Shown here piece after piece: positions 50,500 through 59,454 of a stretch of 64,000 nt of DNA. The stretch comes from Pseudolysinimonas_A sp947085045 (GTDB lineage: Bacteria > Actinomycetota > Actinomycetes > Actinomycetales > Microbacteriaceae): contig CAMTUU010000005.1 of NCBI GenBank assembly GCA_947085045.1, forward strand, positions 251,241 to 315,240, read 5' to 3'. Under the pieces are notes generated by a model. That model saw nothing but the letters and a program-made list of their open reading frames with translations. It did not search any database and was not told the origin of the DNA. The translations under genes were made by a program, and so were the position numbers. The number at the start of each line of letters is the position of its first letter. Position 1 is the first letter of the stretch.

Positions 50500-50963
50500 G
50501 CGACCTCCCCGAGTTCAGCATCGACGATCTCGAGCGCGAAGAGGTGCTCGACGTCGCCTCGTTCGACAACGACGACGCCGTCGACCTGGGGCTCGCAGCC
50601 GTCGAGGTCATCGACGAGCGCGATCTGGACCTCGCGGTGCGCATCGTGCTACGCGGCGACCTCGTCTTCCAGGCGAAACTCGGCACCTCGGGCCCGGGCA
50701 ACGATCCGTGGCTCGCCGGCAAGCACGCCGTCGTGATGCGATTCGGCGAGTCGTCGCTGTTGGTGCGGCGCCGTCACGAGGCCGCCGGCACCCCGTTCGA
50801 GGAGCTGCCCGGCATCGACCACGACGCGTTCAAGGCGCACGGCGGGTCGATCCCGATCAAGGTCGACGGCGAGACCGTGGGGTCGATCACCACCTCCGGC
50901 GAGCCGGATGTCGTCGACCACGCGACCTCCGCCGAGGCCGTGCGGCGCTACCTGGCTCGGTGA
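50496..50963 (+). CDS. UPF0303/HbpS-like heme-degrading domain protein
   Basis: A 155-aa single-domain protein of the UPF0303/DUF336 (HbpS, GlcG) fold. Typical segments are RIVLRGDLVFQAKLGTSG, DPWLAGKHAVVMRFGESS, and HGGSIPIKVDGETVGSI near the C-terminus. HbpS relatives bind or degrade heme. It is translationally coupled to a cytochrome b-like membrane protein, which strengthens a heme link. AGG precedes ATG 50496. Confidence 0.82.
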   Translation: MSDLPEFSIDDLEREEVLDVASFDNDDAVDLGLAAVEVIDERDLDLAVRIVLRGDLVFQAKLGTSGPGNDPWLAGKHAVVMRFGESSLLVRRRHEAAGTPFEELPGIDHDAFKAHGGSIPIKVDGETVGSITTSGEPDVVDHATSAEAVRRYLAR

Positions 50964-51063
50964 TTCCGCGCGCTCCCGTCGCGGCTCCGCTGCCCGCTCT
51001 CCGTCGTCGCGGTGACCGCGGCCGGCACCTGTCGTTCACGCCGTGGGCGTAGGCTCACGCTCC

Positions 51064-51261
51064 GTGACGACGGACCAGACGGATGACGAAATCAAGTCCC
51101 AGGTGACGGAGCGGCTGCGGCAGAAGTTCCCCGACGCATCGGAGGCCGAGATCCAGGCGATCGTCGAGGAGGAGTTCTCGCGGATCGCCGACCGCCCGAT
51201 CCGCGACTTCCTCGGCGTGCTCACCGAGCGCTTCGCCAAGCGGCGGCTCAAGAAGCCGTAG
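51064..51261 (+). CDS. Small helical protein (DUF3562-type)
   Basis: 65 aa, start GTG 51064. It reads as a short three-helix protein (TERLRQKFPDASEAEIQAIV, then EEFSRIADRPIRDFLGVL) resembling the three-helix-bundle dimerisation domain of DUF3562-type small actinobacterial proteins. The basic tail is KRRLKKP. Role unknown. It is convergent with the methyltransferase gene, and a GCCGGC-TCA-GCCGGC palindrome at 51261-51275 spans the junction. Confidence 0.65.
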   Translation: MTTDQTDDEIKSQVTERLRQKFPDASEAEIQAIVEEEFSRIADRPIRDFLGVLTERFAKRRLKKP

Positions 51262-51266
51262 CCGGC

Positions 51267-52781
51267 TCAGCCGGCGAAGCGCAGGATGCCGTCGGCCAGC
51301 AATTCGCGTGCGGCCGGGAGCATGGCGGCGCGGAAGGCGTCGGCATCCACCTCCAGCAGGTCGGCGACCGCCGCCACGATCACGCCGAGCGGGAGGTCGC
51401 CGTCGCACGCGCCGACGATCGCGGCGAGACCGGGGTCGGCACGCAGCTCACGCTGGAAGCCCCCGCCCTGGCGCAGCACGATCACGCTCGGGTGCTCCTC
51501 GCCGGGCCAGTGGCTGCGCTCCTCGGTCACGTCGGGAGCGACCGTCAGGTGCGCGGCCGCCAGGTCGGCGTCGGAGAGCGTCGCGGCCCGGTCGTGCGCG
51601 GCCAGCACTTCGGCGAGGTGCGAGCCGAGGCCCGCCGCGCCCTCGCGGATCGGGGCATCGATGCGCTCCGCGCGGCGCAGGGTCGCACCTCCGAGAGGAC
51701 GCCGCAGGAGCACGTAGCCCACCCCGACGCCGATGACGCCGCGAGCGGCGAAGTCGTCGAGCCAGGCATCCATCAGGGCGGAACCCTCGGGCGAGGAGGG
51801 GAGAGTTCCGCCGTCGCGGATCCAGGTCTCCGCGTAGCGCGCGGGGTCGAGCCGGTCGCGTTGCACGAACCAATGGTCGAGGTTGCCCGCCCGCGCCCAG
51901 GCCTGCGCCCGATCCAGACCCGCGTCGGTGCGGTCCTCCCAGTTGCCGAGCAGCTGGGCGACCCCGCCCGGCACGAGGTGGTCGGCGGCGCCGGTCACCA
52001 TCGCTTCGACGACCTGATCGCCGACGAGCCCGCCGTCGCGGTACTCGTACTCGGGCACGTCCTCGGTGCGCGGCGTGATCACGAAGGGCGGGTTGGAGGC
52101 GATGCGGTCGAACCACTCCCCGGCGACCGGCTCGTACAGGCTGCCGAGGCGGAACTCGATCGTGCCCACCCCGTTGAGGGCGGCGTTGAACCGGGCGAAC
52201 GCGAGCGCCCGCTCCGAGACGTCGGTCGCGACGACGCGCTCCGCGTCGCGAGCCAGATGCAGGGCCTGGATGCCGCAGCCGGTGCCGAGGTCGAGCGCGG
52301 TCGCGTAGGGGCCGGGCAGGAGGAGTCCGCTGAGCGTCACCGAGGCCCCGCCCACGCCGAGGACGTGGTCGGTGCGGAGCGCGCCCCCGGTCGCCAGCTC
52401 GCCGAGGTCGCTCGCGATCCACCACTCCCCCGCGCCCCGCGAGTCGACGAACGCGGAGGGCCGGAGGTCGACCGCCGGCACCGCCGTCTCGCCGCCCAGG
52501 CCCACGATCCCCAGTCGCGCCGCGCCCGCCGCCCCGAGACCGGGCAGCGCCGCGTCGAGCGCGTCGACCGGCACCGGGACGCCGAGCAGCAGTACCGTCG
52601 CGAGGGTCGCGGCGGGGTCGTCGCGGCCGGCGAGCGCCCGCACGGCCGGGACGCGGTTGCCCCGCTTCAGCGCGGCCCCGGCCTCGTCGCCCCACAGCGC
52701 CCGCAGCCGGTCGACCGCGTACCGCGCCGCCGTGAGATCCGCGGCGAGCGCGGCCACGGCATCCGGATCGGAGCGGATCAC
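51267..52781 (-). CDS. Two-domain methyltransferase (HemK/PrmC-like)
   Basis: 504 aa. An N-terminal helical domain (about 1-135) precedes a class I methyltransferase domain. Motif I is TALDLGTGCGIQALHLA and the N-methylating NPPF motif is in IASNPPFVITPRT. A third helical C-terminal domain follows. NPPF enzymes modify Gln or adenine nitrogens, but this actinobacterial version is of unknown target. Its GTG start overlaps the stop of the rimK-type gene by four bases, which suggests joint expression. Confidence 0.85.
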   Translation of the reverse strand: MIRSDPDAVAALAADLTAARYAVDRLRALWGDEAGAALKRGNRVPAVRALAGRDDPAATLATVLLLGVPVPVDALDAALPGLGAAGAARLGIVGLGGETAVPAVDLRPSAFVDSRGAGEWWIASDLGELATGGALRTDHVLGVGGASVTLSGLLLPGPYATALDLGTGCGIQALHLARDAERVVATDVSERALAFARFNAALNGVGTIEFRLGSLYEPVAGEWFDRIASNPPFVITPRTEDVPEYEYRDGGLVGDQVVEAMVTGAADHLVPGGVAQLLGNWEDRTDAGLDRAQAWARAGNLDHWFVQRDRLDPARYAETWIRDGGTLPSSPEGSALMDAWLDDFAARGVIGVGVGYVLLRRPLGGATLRRAERIDAPIREGAAGLGSHLAEVLAAHDRAATLSDADLAAAHLTVAPDVTEERSHWPGEEHPSVIVLRQGGGFQRELRADPGLAAIVGACDGDLPLGVIVAAVADLLEVDADAFRAAMLPAARELLADGILRFAG

Positions 52782-53977
52782 ACGCCCTCGGCAGCCGGGA
52801 GGGGCTCGGCCGGTAGCTTGCGCACCTTCGCCCGGCGCCGACGCCGCTCGGGGATCATCGAGCGCATCTCCTCCAGCTTCCCGAAGCAGAGCAGTCGGTC
52901 GCCGGCTTCGAGCACCACGCGGTTGCGGGGGTTCGGGATGACGGTGGCCCCGCGGTGCACGGTGAGCACCGTGATGTCGCGGTCGCCGAGCTCCGACTCC
53001 CCCAGGGTCTTGCCGATGAAGTCGCCGTTGTTGTGCACGAGAATCTCGGCGACGCCGTAACCGGTCGACACGCTGAGTCGCTGACGCACGTCGATCTCGG
53101 GGAACGCCACTTGGTTGGCGAGGTAGTCGACGATCGCACCCGCGACATCCAGCTGCGTCGCGCTCTCGATGCCCTCGAGGCCCGGCGAGGAGTTGACCTC
53201 CATGACCAGCGGGCCGTCGGCGCCCTCGAGCATGTCGACGCCGGCGATGCGCAGGCCCATGATCTGCGCCGACCGCACCGCGACCTGCTCGTACTCCGGT
53301 GTGATCTCGATCCTCTCGACCGACCCGCCGCGGTGCACGTTCGAGCGGAACTCGTCGCCCTGCGCCGTGCGCCGCATCGCCGCGACCACCCGGTCACCGA
53401 CGACGAGGGCTCGGATGTCGCGGCCGCGGCTCTCGGCGACGAACCGCTGGATGAGCACGTTCTGCCGGGTCGACTGCAGGGTCTCGATGATCGCCTCGGC
53501 GGTCTTCACCTCGGGCGCGAGGATGACGCCGATGCCCTGCGTGCCCTCGAGCAGCTTGATCACGACCGGAGCACCGCCGACGCGCTCGATGGCCGGGCGC
53601 ACGTCGGCGCGGTTGCGCACGAACGTCGTCGACGGCATCCCGATGTTGTGGCGGGAGAGGATCTGCGTGGCCCGCAGCTTGTCGCGCGCGTTCGCGATGC
53701 CGTTGGCGGTGTTGGGCGTGTAGACGTCCATCTGCTCGAACTGGCGCACGACGGCGGTGCCGAAGTAGGTGATCGAGGCGCCGATGCGCGGCAGGATCGC
53801 GTCGTAGTCCGAGAGCGGACGGCCGCGGTACTGCAGGTCGGGCTCGGGGCCGGAGAGATCGATCGCGAAGCGGAGCGTGTTGAGCACGCGCACGGTGTGG
53901 CCGCGCTGGTCGGCGGCGGCGCGCAGTCGCGCGGTCGAGTACGACGTCGGGGCGCGCGAGAGGATCGCGAGTTTCAT
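52778..53977 (-). CDS. RimK-family glutamate ligase fused to a TrkA-C (RCK) domain
   Basis: 399 aa from ATG 53977. Residues about 1-295 are an ATP-grasp ligase of RimK type: KLAILSRAPTSYSTARL, the PVVIKLLEGTQGIGVIL nucleotide site, and LVMEVNSSPGLEGIE for metal. Residues about 305-375 are a TrkA-C/RCK_C regulatory domain (DFIGKTLGESELGDRDI; VVLEAGDRLLCFGKLEE). Such domains bind small ligands such as nucleotides. RimK adds Glu to ribosomal protein S6 or other acceptors. It is divergent from a RimB-like zinc protease, its usual functional partner. Confidence 0.88.
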   Translation of the reverse strand: MKLAILSRAPTSYSTARLRAAADQRGHTVRVLNTLRFAIDLSGPEPDLQYRGRPLSDYDAILPRIGASITYFGTAVVRQFEQMDVYTPNTANGIANARDKLRATQILSRHNIGMPSTTFVRNRADVRPAIERVGGAPVVIKLLEGTQGIGVILAPEVKTAEAIIETLQSTRQNVLIQRFVAESRGRDIRALVVGDRVVAAMRRTAQGDEFRSNVHRGGSVERIEITPEYEQVAVRSAQIMGLRIAGVDMLEGADGPLVMEVNSSPGLEGIESATQLDVAGAIVDYLANQVAFPEIDVRQRLSVSTGYGVAEILVHNNGDFIGKTLGESELGDRDITVLTVHRGATVIPNPRNRVVLEAGDRLLCFGKLEEMRSMIPERRRRRAKVRKLPAEPLPAAEGV

Positions 53978-54010
53978 GGGTGGAGCCCCAGACGTGGTGG
54001 CGCTGACAAG

Positions 54011-54514
54011 ATGGGTGGCGTGAACGAGCCGTCCCATTCAAACACCCTCGCGGGGTGGCGCGAATGGGTCCAGCTCCCCGAGATCGGCATCCCCTGGATC
54101 AAGGCGAAACTCGACACGGGGGCGCGCACGTCGTCGCTGCACGCCTTCAAGATCAAGCCGTTCGAGAAGGACGGTGCGGCCTGGGTGCGATTCCGGGTGC
54201 GGCCATGGCAGGAGTCGACCGACGACGAGGTGGTCGTCGAGTGCCCCGTGCACGACGTGCGCAGCATCCGCAGCTCGTCGGGACACGTGCAGGAGCGCTA
54301 CGTCGTCAAGATGCGCCTCGAACTGCTCGGTCGCAAGGTCACCGCCGAGGTCACCCTCAGCAACCGCGACCAGATGGGCTTCCGGATGCTGATCGGGCGC
54401 CAGGCGCTGCGCCGCCGATTCGTCGTGGATGCCGGCGCCTCCTTCCTCGGCGGTCGGGCTCCGCGCCCCATTCGGCGTCGTAACAGGGGACGACCGGAAG
54501 AATCGACCGCGTGA
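54011..54514 (+). CDS. ATP-dependent zinc protease (RimB/PF05618 family)
   Basis: A 167-aa aspartic/zinc protease-like protein with the retropepsin-type motif KAKLDTGARTSSLHA (near 28-42) and conserved GFRMLIGRQAL. In pseudomonads the RimB homolog works with RimK to control ribosomal S6 glutamylation. Here it is divergent from the RimK-TrkA-C gene over only 33 bp. The start is ATG 54011, or GTG 54020. Its stop overlaps the rhomboid gene (GTGA). Confidence 0.85.
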   Translation: MGGVNEPSHSNTLAGWREWVQLPEIGIPWIKAKLDTGARTSSLHAFKIKPFEKDGAAWVRFRVRPWQESTDDEVVVECPVHDVRSIRSSSGHVQERYVVKMRLELLGRKVTAEVTLSNRDQMGFRMLIGRQALRRRFVVDAGASFLGGRAPRPIRRRNRGRPEESTA

Positions 54515-55410
54515 CCGACTCCCCCGCCGCCGACGCGGCACCCACCTGCTATCGGCATCCCGATCGCGCGACGTACGTGAGCTGCCAGCGGTGCGGCCGC
54601 GCCATCTGCCCGGACTGCCAGACGCAGGCGGCCGTCGGCGTGCAGTGTCCCGAGTGCGTGCGCGAGGGGCGGGCCGCCGCCGCGACTCCGGCCGGCCGGG
54701 CCGCCCGTGCGCTGCGCCCCGGACGCGCCGTCGTCAGCTACGTGCTGATGGGACTGATCGTCGTCGGCTACGCGGCGCAGTGGATCAGCGGTCAGGCGCT
54801 GACCGACGCCTGGCTGCTCGACCCCTCCCGGGTCGGGGCGGAGCCGTGGCGCCTGGTCACCTCGGCGTTCCTGCACTCGCCGACTTCGATCATCCACGTC
54901 TTGTTCAACCTGTACGCGCTCTACGCGTTCGGGCCGGCGCTCGAGAGCTTCCTCGGGCGCGCGCGGTTCCTCGCGCTCTATCTGATCGCCGCCGTCGCCG
55001 GGTCGCTCGGCGTGCTCGTGATCTACGAACTCGCGATCCTCACCGACGGCGCGATCATCGAGGCGACCGGCGGCTTCCTCTCGCCGAACGCCGCACTCGG
55101 GGCGTCCGGCGCGATCTTCGGCCTGCTGGGCGCCTACCTCCCGCTGCGCCGGGCGATCGGGGTCAACTTCACCCAGCTGCTGATCGTGCTCGGCATCAAC
55201 CTCGCGATCGGCTTCTTCGCGGGTGGCATCGCCTGGGAGGCGCACCTCGGCGGCCTCGCGGTCGGCGCGCTGCTGGGCTTCGTCTTCCTGCGCACCCGGA
55301 GGCGGGAACAGCGGAACGTCCAGATCGGTGCCGTCGCCGGAGTCGGCTTCGGCCTTCTCGCGATCTTCGGCGTGTTCGTCGCGAGCGCACCCGCCTTCTA
55401 CGGGCTGTGA
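54511..55410 (+). CDS. Rhomboid-family intramembrane serine protease
   Basis: A 299-aa membrane protease. An N-terminal zinc-finger-like region (TCYRHPDRATYVSCQRCGRA, CPDCQ, CPEC) precedes six or seven membrane helices. The catalytic Ser is in GASGAIFGLLGA and the His in EAHLGGLAVGALLG, with HVLFNLYALYAFG in the expected place. It cleaves transmembrane substrates. Start GTG 54511 overlaps the previous stop. The M20 peptidase gene follows after seven bases. Confidence 0.92.
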   Translation: MTDSPAADAAPTCYRHPDRATYVSCQRCGRAICPDCQTQAAVGVQCPECVREGRAAAATPAGRAARALRPGRAVVSYVLMGLIVVGYAAQWISGQALTDAWLLDPSRVGAEPWRLVTSAFLHSPTSIIHVLFNLYALYAFGPALESFLGRARFLALYLIAAVAGSLGVLVIYELAILTDGAIIEATGGFLSPNAALGASGAIFGLLGAYLPLRRAIGVNFTQLLIVLGINLAIGFFAGGIAWEAHLGGLAVGALLGFVFLRTRRREQRNVQIGAVAGVGFGLLAIFGVFVASAPAFYGL

Positions 55411-55417
55411 GCTTCAG

Positions 55418-56692
55418 ATGACCGAGCTCACGCGCGTCGAAGAGCGGATCCTCGGTGCCCTCGACGACGACGCGGTCGTGCGCGACCTCATCGACCTCAT
55501 CCGCGTGCCGAGCGTGACCGGAACCGACGCCGAGTCCGACCTGCAGCACCGCGCCGCGCGGCAGCTCGACGAGCTGGGATTCTCAGTCGACGCGTGGAAG
55601 ATCGACCTCGCCGATCTCCGGGCGCATCCGGATTTCCCCGGCACCGAGGCGCCGCGGATCGAGGGATACGGCGTCGTCGGCACGTTCGGGGGCGACGGCG
55701 CGCCGGCGCTCGTGCTGCAGTCGCACGTCGACGTCGTGCCGACGGGCGACCTCGACAAGTGGGTCGACCGCGATCCGTTCTCGGGCGAGGTGCGTGACCG
55801 CATCGTGCACGGGCGCGGCGCCTGCGACATGAAGGCGGGCGCGGCGGCGAATCTCGCCGTGGCCCGAGCACTCGTCGCCTCCGGGGTGCGGCTCGAACGC
55901 CCGTTCGCGATGCATTCGGTCGTGAGCGAGGAGGACGGCGGGCTCGGCGCCTTCGCGACGCTGTTGCGCGGTCACGGCGGCGAGGTCGCGGTGCTCACCG
56001 AGCCGACGAGCGAGAGGATCGTGGTCGCCAACGCGGGTGCGCTCACCTTCGAGCTGCGCGTGCCCGGGCGGGCGGCGCACGGCAGCACGCGGCTCGAGGG
56101 CTACAGCGCGTTCGACGCGTTCCTGCCGGTGTACCGCGCGCTCGCCGACCTCGAACGTGAGCGCAACACACGCCGCGATCCTCGGTTCGGCGACAACCCT
56201 CTCCCCTACCCGCTGTCGATCGGCACCGTGCGGACGGGCGACTGGCCCAGCAGCGTGCCCGACCTCCTCGTCGCGGAGGGTCGGCTGGGCGTGCGGCTCG
56301 GCGAGGAGCCGGCCGCCGCGCGCGCGGCATTCGAAGTCGTCGTTGCCGACGCCTGCCGCACCGACCCCTGGCTTCGCGACAACCCGGCAACAGTCTCCTG
56401 GCCGGGAGGCCAGTTCGCGAGCGGCGGCATCGAGACAGGGCATCCGCTGATCGGCGAGATGGCCAGCGCGATCCGGGATGCCGAGGGCCGCGAGGCGCCG
56501 CTCGCCGCCGCCCCGTACGGCAGCGATCTGCGTCTGTACACCGGGATCGGGGGCATCCCGACCCTGCACTATGGGCCGGGCGACGTGCGGTTCGCGCACG
56601 CTCCCCGCGAGCAGGTGGCCATCGACGAGCTGCTTCGGTCGACCCGGTCGCTCGCGCTCCTGGCAGCGCGGCGCTGCGGCGCGCACGTGTAG
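55418..56692 (+). CDS. M20-family zinc peptidase/deacylase (ArgE/DapE-like)
   Basis: A 424-aa M20 metallohydrolase. Zinc ligands and catalytic residues are in VLQSHVDVVPTGD, HGRGACDMKAG, and SVVSEEDGGLGA, with a dimerisation domain (about 190-310) and a final ligand His in the HYGPGDVRFAHAPREQV region. It hydrolyses an amide bond in an acylated amino acid or peptide; the exact substrate is unclear. Start ATG 55418. It is the last of a three-gene co-directional run. Confidence 0.88.
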   Translation: MTELTRVEERILGALDDDAVVRDLIDLIRVPSVTGTDAESDLQHRAARQLDELGFSVDAWKIDLADLRAHPDFPGTEAPRIEGYGVVGTFGGDGAPALVLQSHVDVVPTGDLDKWVDRDPFSGEVRDRIVHGRGACDMKAGAAANLAVARALVASGVRLERPFAMHSVVSEEDGGLGAFATLLRGHGGEVAVLTEPTSERIVVANAGALTFELRVPGRAAHGSTRLEGYSAFDAFLPVYRALADLERERNTRRDPRFGDNPLPYPLSIGTVRTGDWPSSVPDLLVAEGRLGVRLGEEPAAARAAFEVVVADACRTDPWLRDNPATVSWPGGQFASGGIETGHPLIGEMASAIRDAEGREAPLAAAPYGSDLRLYTGIGGIPTLHYGPGDVRFAHAPREQVAIDELLRSTRSLALLAARRCGAHV

Positions 56693-56783
56693 AGGCTGCG
56701 TGCTCCCGGCTCGCGCGCGAATCCCCGATAATGAAGCGGACGGCGATCTGGAGTGCCGTGAGCACGACATGATCTGAGGTGTG

Positions 56784-57110
56784 ATGCCCTTCCGCAGTAG
56801 CGACTCTCTGGCCGCGTGGCTCGGCGAGTTCGACCAGCTCGGATCCCCGTCCCCCGTGACGACGCGGGTGATCGACCAGGACGGTTCCGAGGGAGCCGAC
56901 ACCGGTCTCGTCGCCGCCCAGCTCACGAGCGGGCTCGACGTCTACATGCAGCCCGACGTCCAGGGCGGCGCGCGCTGGGTCGTGACGATCGAGGCGCGTG
57001 AGGATGGCACGGTGCTGAGTCCGGCCGAGCTCACGCGGCTCTCGGCGGAGTTCGCCACCGTCGCCGCGCTGTGCGCGTTCCTCGAAGAGAAGTCGCTCGC
57101 AGCCGACTGA
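56784..57110 (+). CDS. Hypothetical protein
   Basis: 108 aa, start ATG 56784 after GAGGT. No recognised domain. It looks like a small alpha/beta protein (DVYMQPDVQGGARWVVTIEA) ending in a helical, acidic tail. It stands alone, convergent with the MarR gene. Confidence 0.6.
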   Translation: MPFRSSDSLAAWLGEFDQLGSPSPVTTRVIDQDGSEGADTGLVAAQLTSGLDVYMQPDVQGGARWVVTIEAREDGTVLSPAELTRLSAEFATVAALCAFLEEKSLAAD

Positions 57111-57134
57111 CGGCTGCCGCTCGCGGCGACGGGG

Positions 57135-57572
57135 TCAGCGAGTGCCGGCGAGCCGGATCAACCGCGTGATCAGCTCCACCGACGAGTCGGCTTCGCCCGC
57201 GTCGAGGCTCTGCACGGCGCTCTCGAAGCCGTCATCGAAGCTCGTCAGGGCCGCCCACGGGCTGTCGCCGAGGTCGATCGTCGCGACGAGGCGCACGCTG
57301 CGTCGATCACCGGGATCGGGGTCGCGCCGCACGACGTCGCGCTCGACGAGCCGGTCGACGAGCACCGTGACGCCGGCGGAGGTGAGGCCGAAGACGTTCT
57401 TCACCTCGACCGGTCGGATGCCGGGGTTCTCGAGGATGTGCACGAACGCCCGGGCATCCAGTTCGTTGATGCCCAGGGCTTTGCGCGCGGTGAGCAGCGC
57501 GGACGAGCGGGCGTCGAGGTAGGCGCGGAGTGCGGCGCTGAGCGGGGAGAGGCCGACGGGCGTCGAGGGCAT
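57135..57572 (-). CDS. MarR-family transcriptional regulator
   Basis: 145 aa from ATG 57572, which has a clear GGAGG ribosome site; the frame is open further upstream but without support. The winged helix shows RPVEVKNVFGLTSAGVTVLV (recognition helix) and DRLVERDVVRRDPDPGDRRS (wing with the conserved D/R pattern). The ligand is unknown. It is divergent from a small gene across an AT-rich promoter region. Confidence 0.88.
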   Translation of the reverse strand: MPSTPVGLSPLSAALRAYLDARSSALLTARKALGINELDARAFVHILENPGIRPVEVKNVFGLTSAGVTVLVDRLVERDVVRRDPDPGDRRSVRLVATIDLGDSPWAALTSFDDGFESAVQSLDAGEADSSVELITRLIRLAGTR

Positions 57573-57639
57573 TCGGGCTCCCTCCGCACGATGGCTGCCG
57601 ACACTCCCGGGCCGGGACGTGGCTGCCCTCAGACTAGAC

Positions 57640-57720
57640 CTCGAGTGACTCATATTTCTACCCCCTCAGTATTTTAGTCAATTTGTTTAGGTAGATGACG
57701 GAGCCAGATATACGGTGGAA
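57640..57720. promoter_or_regulatory. AT-rich divergent promoter region
   Basis: In otherwise about 70% GC DNA, this strip is rich in A and T. A minus-strand -35-like TTGACT at 57676-57681 with a TAGAAA-like -10 about 15 bases on would drive the MarR gene. On the plus strand a TATACG -10 near 57711-57716 with TTTAGG 17 bases before could drive the next gene. MarR-type autoregulation here is likely. Confidence 0.45.
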
Positions 57721-57841
57721 CACGAGCCGCGCATCCGATCCTCGCGAACTGAGACCTCAGCACACGTTGACCCCTTTCGCCCAGGTTGCGGCCAGACGCC
57801 CGCACGACCGCCTCGCGATCGCGCAGTAGATCGAGGTCCCG

Positions 57842-58177
57842 ATGTCGCTCTTCCCCTCCGACAGCTCCGGCTTCCGCCCGACGCACTCCCCGGCGCATGC
57901 CACGCATGGCCTGTCGATCGTGCACGACGACCTCCCCGATCGTTGGATCGACGGCGACGAGTCCTACCTCCTGCACCGCATCGACGTCACCTCGTGGAAG
58001 GTCGCCTTCGACGGCGTCGTGCTCGGCGTCCTCACCCTCGTCCCACCGCTCACCGTCGGCGAAGCGGCGAGCTGGAAGATCGGCGACCCGCTTCACGACA
58101 CCCTCGGCGCGGGCGTCAGCTGGTCGGCGTGGGAAGACGCCGTGGCGAACCTCGTCGACTACCGCCGACGCCGCTAG
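57842..58177 (+). CDS. Hypothetical protein
   Basis: 111 aa, start ATG 57842 with GAGG upstream. A single soluble domain of about 100 residues, rich in Asp and Trp (SYLLHRIDVTSWKVAFDG, VGEAASWKIGDPLHDTL). No family recognised. It is the first gene of the plus-strand run that leads to the DsbA/M23/CtaG group. Confidence 0.6.
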   Translation: MSLFPSDSSGFRPTHSPAHATHGLSIVHDDLPDRWIDGDESYLLHRIDVTSWKVAFDGVVLGVLTLVPPLTVGEAASWKIGDPLHDTLGAGVSWSAWEDAVANLVDYRRRR

Positions 58178-58284
58178 CCGTACCCGGACCATCCCGTTCG
58201 GCGCCCGGCCGAGCGGGGCGGCGGGAGTGGGTGCGACCGACGACTCGGGGCCTTCTCAGCCGTGCTCGCGTTAGCATGGAGGCC

Positions 58285-58701
58285 ATGCGCGCGACCGCCC
58301 CGGGGACGGACGCACGACCCCGGACGTGGCGGTGGCTCGTGCTCGCCCTGGTGACCCTGGTCGCCACCGCGCTCGCGTTCACCTTCGCCCTTCACCCCGG
58401 CGACGACGGCGAACCGGTCGGCGTCGGCACCGAGCAGGCCCTGGATGGGCCGGCCTTCGCCCCCGACATCATCGTCGAGTCGACCGCGACGAGCTCCCCC
58501 TCGGTGGGGAACGCCACCCTGCTTCTGGTGTGCTCGCTGCTCATCCTGTGCTGCGTCGCGCTCCTGCTGGCGAGGACGAGGATCCGGCGGGCCGCGATGT
58601 CCGACGCCGCGCGACGCGTCGCGGGATCACGGCCGGTGCCGCCGTTCTCGCCCGCCGGGCTCCGGCCGCCGGTCGCCGGTCTCTCGATCAGCCGGACGTG
58701 A
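58285..58701 (+). CDS. Hypothetical membrane protein
   Basis: 138 aa. Two hydrophobic segments (about 18-36, LVLALVTLVATALAFTFAL, and 78-96, LLLVCSLLILCCVALLL) flank a short extracytoplasmic loop; the tail is basic and Pro-rich. ATG 58276 is an in-frame alternative; GGAGG is very close to 58285. I do not recognise it. It precedes the DsbA-like gene by 90 bases. Confidence 0.55.
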   Translation: MRATAPGTDARPRTWRWLVLALVTLVATALAFTFALHPGDDGEPVGVGTEQALDGPAFAPDIIVESTATSSPSVGNATLLLVCSLLILCCVALLLARTRIRRAAMSDAARRVAGSRPVPPFSPAGLRPPVAGLSISRT

Positions 58702-58791
58702 TCCGGCGACAGACCCGCCGCGCCCGGGTCACGTCCCTCCCTCCCTGCATCCGCGCCCGGCCGCGGGCGCCGATCTGCTGAAAAGAAAACC

Positions 58792-59454
58792 GTGAGTACG
58801 AACGCCAGAATCGCCACCATCGTCACCGCCGTCCTCGTCCTGGGGATCATCGGAGCGCTCGTCGTCGCCATCTCCCAGCGGGGGACTCCCCCGGCCCCGG
58901 AGGCCGACCCCGAGACGTCGCTTCCGACCACGGTGCGCGACGACACCCACCTCCTCGACGAAGGCCCGGCGAACGTCGTCCTGGTCGAGTTCCTCGACTT
59001 CGAATGCGAGGCGTGCGGGGCCTTCTACCCCTACGTGGAGAGTCTGCGCGAGGACTTCGCAGGGCAGGTGACCTTCGCCTTCCGGTACTTCCCGCTGCCC
59101 GGCCACGGGAACTCCGTCAACGCCGCGGTCGCGGTGGAAGCAGCGGCACGACAGGGCCAGCTCGAGGCGATGTACACCCGGATGTTCGAGACCCAGACGC
59201 AGTGGGGTGAGCGCGGCGCCGAATCGCAGGCACCGCTCTTCCGCCAATTCGCCCAAGAGCTGGGGCTCGACATGACGCGCTTCGACGCCGACGTCGCAGA
59301 CCCCGCCGTGCTCGCGCGCGTCCAGTCCGACGTCGACGACGGATTGGCACTGGGGGTCGACAGCACTCCGACGTTCTTCCTCAACGATCGACGGGTGGAA
59401 CTGACCTCCTTCGAAGATCTGCGGGCTGCGATCGAGGCGGAGCTCGCCGGATGA
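58792..59454 (+). CDS. DsbA-like thioredoxin-domain protein, membrane-anchored
   Basis: 220 aa. An N-terminal anchor (about 10-28, IVTAVLVLGIIGALVVAIS) is followed by a DsbA/DsbG-type thioredoxin fold. The redox motif is CEAC in LDFECEACGAFYPYV, with the cis-Pro in GVDSTPTFFLN and an inserted helical region. It oxidises or reduces thiols on secreted proteins. Start GTG 58792. Its stop overlaps the M23 peptidase start (ATGA). Confidence 0.88.
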   Translation: MSTNARIATIVTAVLVLGIIGALVVAISQRGTPPAPEADPETSLPTTVRDDTHLLDEGPANVVLVEFLDFECEACGAFYPYVESLREDFAGQVTFAFRYFPLPGHGNSVNAAVAVEAAARQGQLEAMYTRMFETQTQWGERGAESQAPLFRQFAQELGLDMTRFDADVADPAVLARVQSDVDDGLALGVDSTPTFFLNDRRVELTSFEDLRAAIEAELAG

